64,000 nt of DNA from Apophysomyces variabilis (taxonomy: Eukaryota; Mucoromycota; Mucoromycetes; Mucorales; Mucoraceae), in the NCBI GenBank assembly GCA_002749535.1, contig MZZL01000399.1:248001-312000 (forward strand), given 5' to 3'. The notes under the pieces are model-generated. The model saw nothing but the letters and a program-made list of their open reading frames with translations, ran no database searches and was not told the DNA's origin. Both the position numbers and the translations under genes were made by a program. Shown here piece by piece: positions 50,558 to 60,382 of the stretch (within the stretch, counting starts at the first letter, position 1; every line of letters starts with the position of its first letter).

Positions 50558-51404
50558 TTATTGAACACCTTCCATAGGTTCCGATTGCCGCATCGCATCT
50601 GATCCTACTTCTTCTGCAAAAGCCTTTAGCGCAGCCATCATTTCTGCGCTTTTCCTTCGTAATTCTGCTGCTTGTTGTCGTTTTCGCGTTAACTGATTCT
50701 CCATCAGAAGTCGCAGCGTTTCTCTTGCCTTAGGATAAACATGGCTATTAGTGCTTGCTTTATTGTGATTTCATTTATCGCTTTACCTGATGTGGACGGT
50801 ATTCGTTAAGGATATGATGCATATTGATGAAAATGTAGCTAATCCTTTCTATCCGCTGCCCAAACTTTTTTCGATTGTACGTCAGCTTGCAAGACAGAAG
50901 AGTGTTTCATGCATTACCGCTTCTGGTTCGTGTACGAGAACATTAAGCAAATCCAAGAATTGTACAATCAAGACACGGTTCAACTTTTTCAATTCCTGAA
51001 TACGATCTAACATTTACTTTCACATTAGAAAAAAACTTCCAGTGTCTATGCTTGTTACCTATGGGCCCCGATGGGAAGAACTGAGGTACACCTTGTTCGG
51101 TGAGTGTACGTAAATGGTCATGGACCTAGCAAAAGAAAGGGATGGTTCATGTCTGATTGTCTTCCAAACTTTTGCCCCATACCTCCCAGGTCTGATCAAA
51201 AACCTGATATTGGTCTGTAGGTGGTGATGGCGGTTCAAGCGATCGCAGGTGATCCGGTGGTAATGGTGGTGCGACTACAAGATCATCGGGATATATCCCT
51301 GTTTTCTTGGCTTCTCGGAGCTTTTCTACATTTTCTGCTGTATACCGCTTGTAATACGCTGGTGGTTCCGGCCACGCGCTTCTCTGTGTCTGATCCTCAT
51401 TCAT
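50558..51404 (-). CDS. MED7: Mediator complex subunit 7
   Basis: Middle-module subunit of Mediator that bridges activators and RNA polymerase II. Four or five exons. The chosen start at 51404 gives MNEDQTQRSAWPEPPAYYKR and then YTAENVEKLREAKKTGIYPD; ATGs at 51452 and 51461 would add up to 19 residues. Next come PPLPPDHLRSLEPPSPPTDQ and VFDQTWEV. The second exon starts HDHLRTLTEQGVPQFFPSGP, the third has DRIQELKKLNRVLIVQFLDL and LNVLVHEPEA, the next FGQRIERISYIFINMHHILN with EYRPHQ. The last reads ARETLRLLMENQLTRKRQQA and ends SEPMEGVQ-stop at 50558. The Pro-rich YYKRYT start and the NMHHxLNEYRPHQARETL block are diagnostic. Confidence 0.93.
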
Positions 51405-52989
51405 GACCTGCAGTGGGTAAGGGTAAAGACACGAAACGGACGGTCCTGCCATGGTAAGCATTTAGCAGCCCATTTGGCGCCGCTTGAAAATTATTTGCAA
51501 TCCTTTTCAAGCACTGTCTTATATAATGTACATCTAATCGCTTCTCAGTATTTATCATCGTTGGTATTTAAACATTCGAGAAACGTGAGCAAGCTATTTA
51601 TGATCAATTCAAAAGAATAGTTTATCCAACGTTCAGTCCAACACCCTCTCTCAAAAAATGGGTATGAAAAAGCGGCAAAGACTACGTACTAAATAAGCCA
51701 GATTGCTTGCGGCACGATAATGTCACGCTTATCAGTAGTTTGCATACCACAGCGTTGTGAACGGCAGAAATCAGTTGATATTATTTAACTTATCGCCAAA
51801 GCAAACAAGCTTTCCATTAGCTCATAATCTATTGATGGACCTACGAATTAGTGAAAAGTACCCCTTATGATTTTGTATAAATCATACCCTATTGACGGCT
51901 CTCGGATCGACTCCTCTAACCTAAGGAACTTAATCTATTGCATTTTCTTTTCGTACCAGCATAGGACCGCCAAGAGCGCCCAGCTATTGATATTGTAATT
52001 TTTTGATCTCCGTATAAACCCAATGGAGCCTTTTCAGTGAACAAGTAGCGACACAAACCAGTATCTTTGGAGAAATATAACAGATGAGAGGAGAAAGGTG
52101 TATGCATAATCAAATGAACGCTATGAAGAAACACAGGATAGCGTGGTCGCAAGCTCACAGGAGTTATGGCAACATATACTGTTTGTCATTTTGAAGACAA
52201 GGTTAGGTAGAGAAGACCAATGTAGCTGGAATGCCAAGATCGTTAGTGTTACCTTTTCCTATTCTTGCGTCAAGTCTATGCCACGTAGCCATCCTGGTAA
52301 TTGCGCGCTGTCCTATTTAGGTAACCTTATGCTTCGTGTTTAGCTCAGGGGTTGCCACGAGGACCACATCTGGTGCAGTCATTGCGTTGATATCCGTTGC
52401 TATTGTTGTTTGAAGTGTTTGCATCTCTTATTAAGTAAGTTATATTGACCTTATAATTCATGGTAACGAGGTGAATAGCTATCTAGGTGATAAGTTTAAA
52501 TTTCCTAGTATTAGGTTCACTGATAGAAGGACAGCTAAAACATCAGGAGCCGAATGACAGAATATATAAATTGATAAATCAGTAGAACTCCTGCCCATCA
52601 TATAGGAGCCTAATAAATAAGAAGTTTGATTAAGATGACAAAGAGCATAACGGACTGAGTTCTATCAATGCACTGTCCATCCTGGACTTGCATGAGTACC
52701 GGGAATCCTCTCGCCTCTATGCATTTATGCAATTCATTCCCAACGTTGATTGAAAGGAATAACAGGAATGAATGGGAGCCACACATCGATCGGTACTTGC
52801 CCCGCCCCCTTCCTTGTCCTTCCTTCCTCTCTCTGTTTCTCCTCTCTTGGTTCCCCGGCCAGTGCTACGTTCACGTGAAATGAAAAGGACAAAACTCAGT
52901 TATTACATTCTGGGCATGACTGGAGACAAAGCTGCTTGTCTCTTTTTCTCTTATTGAACTTCTTTCTATTCCTGGTTTCTTTTGTACTA
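51405..52989. other. Divergent promoter region, MED7 and VMP1
   Basis: A 1.6 kb stretch. A minus frame of 80 codons at 51916-52158 and short plus frames nearby match nothing recognised and may be remnants. The last 150 bp carry the VMP1 leader, with a CT-rich tract at about 52800-52850. Confidence 0.5.
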
Positions 52990-54718
52990 ATGTCACTCAC
53001 ACGACCTACAACAGAAGAAAGTACCGATGCGATCCTGACACCTCCAAAGAGCCCTTTGCATCGGAGGAAATCCAGACGAGCCGAGCCCGGAGAGAAGTTT
53101 GATGGTCGGTAAAGCAAAAACATGGCAGGACAAAACGAAAGTTGCCGTTTTTTACTCATACCATACAGATTACATCCTTAGACGCAAAGTTGAAATAGAG
53201 CATCAACACAAACGGATCTCAATATGGACTAGTCCTATCCTTGTTGTGTCTTATTTCGCCATGTACACGTTTTATGAAGCGCGTTCCGCTGCTATGTTCC
53301 TCTATCACCATAGACAGGTGACGTTTGGGTTGCTGCTATGTACGGGATTAATCTCGGTGATGTGCCAAATGGAAGGACCTCATCAAGATGTAAGTGCGAA
53401 AGCAGCGATGAGTGGCAAGGGCTGTCAGGTGCTCATACGACCTGAACGTAGGTGGTCCAGCTGATAGGACAACAGATTATGTGGTACGGATATTGGGTGC
53501 TGCTGGGGATTGCGTCTGCCATTGGCCTTGGGACAGGTCTTCATACCTTCCTTCTATTCTTGGGACCCTATATCGCTGAAGTGACCATGGCCGCATACGA
53601 GTGTCACAGTGCGGACCTGCTAACCTGGGACAGTGCAAGGTATTTATCGATATTAATAACTATTGATGCAGAAGAAAGGGTGAACGCGGGAAAGAGACAA
53701 ACAAGAGAAGATGAGTCATTAAAATCGCATTCTTGCTGTTTAGTCATCGATTACAGTGTCGTGTTCCAACGGACTTGGATGTATCCTCCACCACAGCTGC
53801 TATTTCATTGTGGGCAATATACCGACTAGTTCGGTGGGAGAGTTTTGCCTGGGGTGCAGGAACCGCTTTAGGCGAGTTGCCGCCCTACTTTGTCGCGCGC
53901 GCAGGTGAGGCAGTGAAACAAAGAAAGATAAGGCGCAAAAGGGGCGATTACTGGAATGGGTATATTTTTGTTTTCTTTGTTTTTACTTATGATTGTTTCT
54001 ATGACCAGTCGCCTTATCCGGTGGTAAAAGCGAGGAACTGGCCGAGTTTGAAGCTGGTTTGGCTAAATCATCAGAAAAACGAACAGTCAAAGACCGATTT
54101 ACCCATCTTATATACAACATCATGCAACGGCTTGGATTTTTTGGCATCCTGCTATTTGCATCTATTCCCAATCCTTTGTTTGATTTAGCAGGCATCACTT
54201 GCGGTCATTTTCTAGTACCATTTTCAACCTTTTTTGGAGCAACCTTTTTAGGAAAAGCCTGTATCAAGGCGTCGTTACAGGTATGATCGTTGCGGATAAT
54301 GGCAAGAATGATTGTAAGGGGAAAAGAACGTAGATGCTGAGAATGTTTCGGTTAGTCTATGATTGTTATTCTCGCGTTTTCAAACGATACATTATCGGTA
54401 TTTCTTGGCACCCTGGAAAAGAACGCGCCGGCTCTCCATAGTATCGTTGCACAGATCATTCACGATCAAACGCATAGACTTGGCAAATCGGAAGAAGATG
54501 TTGGACAGGAGGTAAGATTAAAGTTGGGGCATCTTTGTTTCTAGCTTATTGACCACATTCTGCAGACAAACCTTTTTGGTTCTGCATGGAACATATTTCT
54601 GTCACTTATGCTATGCTATTTTGTCATATCTTCTATTGAATCTTTGGGTTTGGCGTTCATGAAGAAGCAACATGAAGAAGAAATGAAGCGTCTCGAGCGA
54701 CAAAGGGAAGAGCATTAA
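52990..54718 (+). CDS. VMP1: Vacuole membrane protein 1 (VMP1) homologue
   Basis: Polytopic ER membrane protein with a VTT/SNARE-associated-Golgi domain. VMP1 is needed for autophagosome formation and ER contact sites and acts as a lipid scramblase. The start at 52990 opens [20 protein letters not shown]. Exon 1 ends at 53109 and joins the exon at 53179 as [18 protein letters not shown]. Then follow [53 protein letters not shown] and [15 protein letters not shown]. The core signature is [20 protein letters not shown], then [20 protein letters not shown] and [20 protein letters not shown]. The C-terminus reads [20 protein letters not shown] and an Arg/Glu-rich tail to the TAA at 54716-54718. 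All landmark motifs are intact over about eight exons. Confidence 0.96.
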
Positions 54719-55558
54719 ACCTTGAATTCCTTACTATTACCTTTAGCTTGCCTATCCTTTATTTCTCTTGTATGTCGTGGCAATTACTTTGTCATTCTTT
54801 GTGCGATATTTGTATTCTGGACGATACTCACTTGGACGTTATTTCGGACCTTTTCTTTTTCTTTTGACTTTTGTTTTTCTTTTCTTGTTTAATTTCCTTC
54901 TAGACTTATATTAATCGATGTTTGCAAGCAGACATATTACTTCTTTGCTATAGAAACTAATACAATTACAACTATTCATACGAAACAAAACCCACTCTAG
55001 ATGCCACCTTATTGGAAAAAGCCATTTTTCGTGACTAAATCAGGCTTATTTTGAAAACTAGTGTTTCCCTGTTTTACTTTCTTTCGTGTAATGATAGCTT
55101 TATTTCCGCTGTTTGAGGTTTCCGAATTGCACTCCGTGCATTGTAAACCGCAGTTGCGAAATTTATTGAAAGTAGCATTGTTTTGCCTTGATGGTAGCCA
55201 AACATCGGCATACTTCCGAACAAATATTTAGTCAAGTATGACACGCGTACGAAAGCTGGATATGCGGGCTGGAATTGCGGCTCCTTGATTACTTAGATTC
55301 GTTATACGCTGAATACTATGTCTTGGAGCACAGAGTAAAAGGGGTGCTGATTGTAGAGAAATATAATCAACTTGCTCGGCCTTGATAATCCGTATCAGAA
55401 AAAGATCTATAAAAGAAGTTTGTGCTGGAGGTAGCGACAGAATAAAAAGTCCTGGTGCGCCAAAACTGTTCCTGACGGAATATCACGGATGAATAGTTTA
55501 AGCGAATAAGTTAGGTATCAACGCAGATTTCACAAAATCTGCACCGTCGAAACTCGTT
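54719..55558. other. Intergenic, promoter of RTC4-domain gene
   Basis: An 840 bp AT-rich stretch. The left part is the 3' flank of VMP1 with T-rich sequence around 54850-54900. No other gene is visible. Confidence 0.5.
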
Positions 55559-58235
55559 ATGCCGCCTAAACAACGAGACGAACTCTACCGACAATGTTCA
55601 GCAAAAAAGCCGTTTGACCTCAGTGGGGACGCGTGTTTTACTTCGCATAACATCACACATCGATTAGTTCCAGCTGTTAGGAGGAACGATTCAATGTCAA
55701 TAATCGTACCATCGCGATTGGCAACAAAATCTGGACAGTCCAAACGTACATATTCACTTGGAAACGATCGAAAAGTCACAGACAATGACGACGATGACTT
55801 TCAGGAAACCAGGACAATGAGAATCAAGCAGCATAAAATGGAAACCTATCGTGATTTCTCACATCATAAACGTACAACACCAAGACCGCCGCGTCCAGTT
55901 GTGGAGAATAATAAGGCTATGGACCGATTGCAACGTATGTCAGCATCAAAAGCCAAATCAAATACAATTGCATTATCTAGACCCGAGTTTAGCGGCCATA
56001 GTTCTATCATGTCGCAGACTTATTGCAACCATAGCCAGCAGGATACACAAGAAAGGAATACAAATAATTACTCGGAGGAGCACATTTGCTCAGGGCCCTC
56101 ATGTTTCCCTGAAGAGTCTGACGAGGAAGATGAAGTGATTCTTACCAGTTGCAAACCGTCAATACGGTCACCTAGCAGAAACCGTAGCGTGACGGCAATA
56201 AGCAAGAGCTGGGCGATGCCAAATGATGATCCGGAGGAGCCGTTGTTTATTCAGAATGTATCAGGAGCTCGCACAGATAAAACTAACGGTAAATTATCCA
56301 CACATTCAAAAGACACATTACGTTCGCCAGCTCGTTCTATATATCCAGACATGGAGATTTCTGAGTACCCAAGGCAAAAGCGACCCCTATCCATCTCCGA
56401 GCTAAATGATCTGGATAAAGGGGAAATGGCTAACAACTTGCCAATAAGTCATAAAAGCAAGCAGAAGCAAAATGACATATGGCAAGATAATGAAGCTGAT
56501 TTGAGTGATGACGACTTTCGAGATGTTAAAAAATTCAAGCGACATGAAAGGCGGGCGGATGCCAGTCGAGATAGATCTAGCATCCGATCTTCGGCCGATA
56601 ATCTCGATTTTCCGGAAAGGTCATTATTGAACATCAAATCTGGACTCGCAATATTAAAGCGTTTATGTAGAAATCATACGAGGGTGGTTATATCCAAATA
56701 CTGGTCGTATAATGCCGATATAGAAAGGAATGCCAGTAGTCAACACGAATATTTCCAGGATAGACCGAATAGCCGATCAAGTTTTTCAGATGTAGATCGT
56801 GATACACATGTCATGCAACCTAGAAGGTCAAAGATTGTTACTAGTTTAAGCAGAAAACGGAAAGGAAATACGTCGTCAACATCGGTTGATTCCCAGAAGT
56901 CCCAGGCATCTGATATCCTGGACAACGAAGAAATTCATACAAACAAGAGTCAGACGATTTTGATACCTCCTCGTGTTGGAAGATCAACATGCGAACTTAA
57001 CCAAGTAGGCGAAGCTAATAGAGTGATAGCAGACACTTCCGGAAACGTTGATAATAAGGATGATATTGAACACGAAAAGCTTCTGTTGCCAGCCAAATAT
57101 CAGAACGCGGAGTCGACACGAAGGTCGAAGCTGGACAAGGATATGATTGATGAAAAGCGCAAAGAGATAGAAAGGCTAGGATCGCTTGTTGATAATGGTG
57201 AAGACGCGCTATTGCCTTTGCTAACCGATGAAACAGAAGGTAAAGAATTCCTTAAGTTTCCGACATTTGATAAACAGTTTTTGATATGGTTTAGAACAAT
57301 GCCCATTTTGTAATGAGCGGTTCAAGAAGCCATTGCCGGAAGTTGTCCAGAAGGCGCTTGATGATATTCGAGAAAAAGATAAAATATTCGAAAAAGAACG
57401 GGAACGCCATTTGTCTGCTAATCGTTCGTCTATCATGGCACGTATCACTCGGCAAAAAAGAAACGCGTCTAATATGGAGCAATATTCCTTTTGCCGTTTG
57501 CATCGGATTGAGCTTCTTGTTAAACCTGCTGGCAGGGAAAAGAACTATCCTGAACAGATCGATTTCGAGAAAATTGGGAGTCGGATAGAGAAGTTCAAGG
57601 GACAATTATTGGACGTCATTTCCGGGAAGACACCGAGTATTTATCGCGATGTTGCTCTCAAGGCGTATGAAGACCTTGGCAGAAACCGCGCTCGTAGCAC
57701 GATGGGGGTCATGGCACGGTTCGAAACAACATTGGCAAGTCTAATCAGTTTTTTATCTGTCTTTTAACCATACGACCTATAGCCTGGATATTATGGATCC
57801 AAAGGTGCTGCGGTGATCTTCGATTGTTTAAGCAGCATGTTTCTTCACACCGGCATATTGACTCCCGAAAAGATATCGCCGCAGCTACCGTTAGAATATA
57901 TCCAGCAGATTCTGGTCCCAGAAGCCGGGTTTCGACTGATCCGCGACGATATGATAGAGAATGCAAAGAGAACGTCATCTTTCTCACCATTACATGATTG
58001 GTCAACAGAAGCTAGAAAGGTGATGAAAGAAAGTAGCGAGTTTGGCAGTTTAATCCATCCTGATGAAGACGAGGAAGATTATGAACAACTTGGTGATACG
58101 GAAGTTCATATGATATCGTCCGAAGAAAGCGGCGACGATGAAGAACAAGAAAGTTACAACATGGCCAAACAAGAAACATTTGAAGATGGAGCAAAGAAGG
58201 CGATAACACCGATCATTATTGATGAAGAAGACTGA
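55559..58235 (+). CDS. RTC4: RTC4-domain protein
   Basis: Three exons (55559-57239, 57295-57734, 57783-58235), about 857 residues. The first 560 are disordered and Ser/Asp/Arg-rich, with patches such as DDDDFQETRTMRIKQHKMET and SRKRKGNTSSTSVDSQKSQA. After intron 1 the RTC4-like domain begins with a possible zinc knuckle QCPFCNERFKKPLPEVVQKA. It continues with SFCRLHRIELLVKPAG, YPEQIDFEKIGSRIEKFKGQ and LLDVISGKTPSIYRDVAL. After intron 2 come PGYYGSKGAAVIFDCLSSMF, ILTPEKISPQLPLEYIQQIL and VPEAGFRLIRDDMIENA. An acidic tail (HPDEDEEDYEQLGD, SSEESGDDEEQE) ends at TGA. Intron 2 uses a GC donor (gcaagt at 57735). Yeast Rtc4 affects telomere capping; its molecular role is poorly known. The protein is roughly twice the yeast length because of the N-terminal extension. 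Confidence 0.85.
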
Positions 58236-58895
58236 AATGAATGTAAAATAAGCAAAACGTCTAGAGATTTCTGGACTTGTAATATATGATTGATTATTAT
58301 ACAGTTTAATGATTCTAGTTCGATGTAATACCCAGCAAGCATTAAAATCACGAGTTCGAAAGACATAAATTTGACAGGCAATTACCATCCATGACCCCAA
58401 AGTCTATCTCCCTCCTGAAAAACGGAGATACACTGTTGAAACCTCATCTATGTCTCACTCGAAATCTTTAGTACCCCAAATTATACCCCTCATGCGAAAC
58501 AGACAGATCTCAACTGCTTCAAACATTCTGATATGTTCTCATCCGGTTACAGTTATCATACTCAGACGCGTTCATATCGAGAAATCGAAATGGTACCAAC
58601 GTGCAAACAGAAAGATGTCAAATCGATCCATATTCGCTGCTTTGTAAACGTCTTCATCAGCATAGCCTTCTCCCGAAAGTTGTCACCAAACTCGTGCTCG
58701 ACCATTTTTTGCTTAAAAACGAGGAGACATTGATTATAGGATCATAAACCCAACCCTATTTTTTTGCTTCCAACCACTGCCACAATATATCAGAGCAAAC
58801 GAACAAAGATGTCATGACAAAGGCGTTTCGAACGCGTTTTCTTTTTTTGTTTTTTCCGTTTGGATACAATGTTTTCACTTCATTTCATCCAGAAT
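58236..58895. other. Convergent 3' flanks, no gene recognised
   Basis: A 660 bp stretch between the RTC4-domain gene (+) and the ATP synthase subunit f gene (-), which converge. Nothing coding is recognised. A T run lies near 58840. Confidence 0.5.
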
Positions 58896-59350
58896 CTAAT
58901 GGTGTTCGACGTTCTTGTGGTGCTCTAAAGGAAAAGACATTCAGCAAGTGGTTAGCTTACATGTCAAAGCCTAAATAAACGATGACATACTCAAGTGGAA
59001 GTGGTAGTCAATGCTGTAGCCAATGACGAAGATACCGAACATGGCGTGAAGCATGGGGGTGAAGGAAGCGTTCTCGCCGTCAATGTAGCGAGCCTTGTAG
59101 CGACCGAACAAGCCAGTGGGCTTGGAGGCCTCAACAGTACCCTTGGGCAATTTCTAAATCGGAAATGGATCAGTTCTTATTCTGTTTTTCTTTTTGCTTT
59201 TGTATTTGCGATCGAAATGGGTACCTTGTAGAAGCTGACCAACTGAGCAATCTGGGCATCCTTGGCGGAACCAGAGAGCTTGGTGGAGGCAGCCAAGTTG
59301 GGAGGGATGAGGCTCTTGGTGCTATAAGCGCGACGGGCGACGGCGTTCAT
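58896..59350 (-). CDS. ATP17: F1Fo-ATP synthase subunit f, mitochondrial
   Basis: Small Fo subunit of mitochondrial ATP synthase, in the stator near the dimer interface. Three minus-strand exons. The start at 59350 gives MNAVARRAYSTKSLIPPNLA, an Arg-containing presequence, then KLSGSAKDAQIAQLVSFYK. Exon 2 reads KLPKGTVEASKPTGLFGRYK, then ARYIDGENASFTPMLHAMFG and IFVIGYSIDYHFHL, with a single transmembrane segment. The third exon supplies KHHKNVEHH and a TAG at 58896-58898. IPPN, FYKxLPxG, KPTGxxGxYxARYxxGxNAS and the His-rich tail are family landmarks. Codons are strongly GCC, CTC, AAG and TAC biased, unlike neighbouring genes, as expected for a highly expressed gene. Confidence 0.93.
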
Positions 59351-59747
59351 ATTGATTCCGAGTGATATGAGGAAAAAGGAGTGCGAAGTGAAAAAAAATT
59401 CGCTTGTTTTGTCGCTGAGTGTAGCCCCGGCAGCACCGAAGAAAAAGTCTGTGACGTAGGTCTACCAAAATGATTGGCCGGAATCAAACCGAGCTTTGTT
59501 GGCCAGTACCACTTGAACTTTTGAGCAACTGCATTATCCTCCGTTTGACATTCTCTCTTTATCCATGGCCTTTTCTGCTGAGTTGTTTGTGCTACTGTAC
59601 TGTCATACACACTGTACACACATGGCCGGAAACCTTTCCAATAAGGCGGGAAAAAGAGGCACCGGCTGTCAGTATATAAAATGAATCTGCTTCCCTCTCA
59701 GTCCTGTACTTCATTTCGCCAGCAACGCTGCAAATCACGACGCGACC
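59351..59747. other. Divergent promoter region, ATP17 and a possible small gene
   Basis: A 400 bp stretch between ATP17 (-) and the frame starting at 59748 (+). It contains the TATATAAA listed separately and, on the ATP17 side, a purine-rich leader. No other gene is visible. Confidence 0.5.
59673..59680 (+). promoter_or_regulatory. TATA box-like TATATAAA
   Basis: TATATAAA lies 75 bp upstream of an ATG in strong context (gcgaccATGG) at 59748. Such spacing fits a TATA box with a short leader. It is the best core-promoter match noticed in the window. Orientation and target are inferred. Confidence 0.45.
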
Positions 59748-60081
59748 ATGGTTTATTCTATATTCACCCCCATGTTGGTAGCAACACGTTTTTGTCTTGG
59801 CAGAAATGCTACGCCGGATGGGTTATTCCCTCCCTGGCTATTGCTTTTCATTACCTAAACAAGATCAAAGCATACCTTTCCACGCTGTCTGGAAACAAAA
59901 TATATCCTTTGCTGACTACATTTATTATTGCGAGCAAGACCTGACGCTCGCAATCACAGAACTTCTCGAAAAGACTAGCCCTTATGATACGATCAAGTCC
60001 ATTCTTTGCCTCTTAGCATCACATTGGAGGATATCAACATTTACACAATTTCAAATTGGTTTCGTGTCAATGAATCAATGA
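59748..60081 (+). CDS. Hypothetical small protein, model uncertain
   Basis: An ATG in good context at 59748, 75 bp after a TATATAAA, opens MVYSIFTPMLVATRFCLGRN, which resembles a mitochondrial targeting start, but this frame closes at 36 codons. From about 59790 an overlapping frame reads EMLRRMGYSLPGYCFSLPKQ, then QSIPFHAVWKQNISFADYIY, then YCEQDLTLAITELLEKTSPY and DTIKSILC, ending at 60081. It looks like real coding sequence: amphipathic and not low in complexity. An unrecognised exon boundary or a one-base frame break near 59790 would join them. I do not recognise the family. Confidence 0.35.
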
Positions 60082-60382
60082 TTTTCAAGCAAATTTACAT
60101 TGAACTGAAGGACTGATATTTTGTAGAAGAGAAATCGGACGATTAGAAAGAGAAAGTGCTTAAAAGCACATCATGCAATTAAAATAAATGTCGTATAAAA
60201 GCTAATACCACGCTATTACCATACGCAGGTTAGACGTCTTTGCTGAGAAGGTACATACAAGTTGCATACTGGGTTTTGTCACAGCCAATAATGATATATA
60301 TATGAGAGTTCGGTGACTTGATTTTCTACGGCCAAAAAAAAAAACTCGTAGCCAAATTTTGACAATTCCCTAACTTGGAATT
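60082..60382. other. Intergenic, promoter of POP1
   Basis: A 300 bp stretch with a (TA)n-like tatatatat near 60295-60303 and an A run at about 60334-60343, just upstream of the POP1 start at 60383. No gene is visible. Confidence 0.5.
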
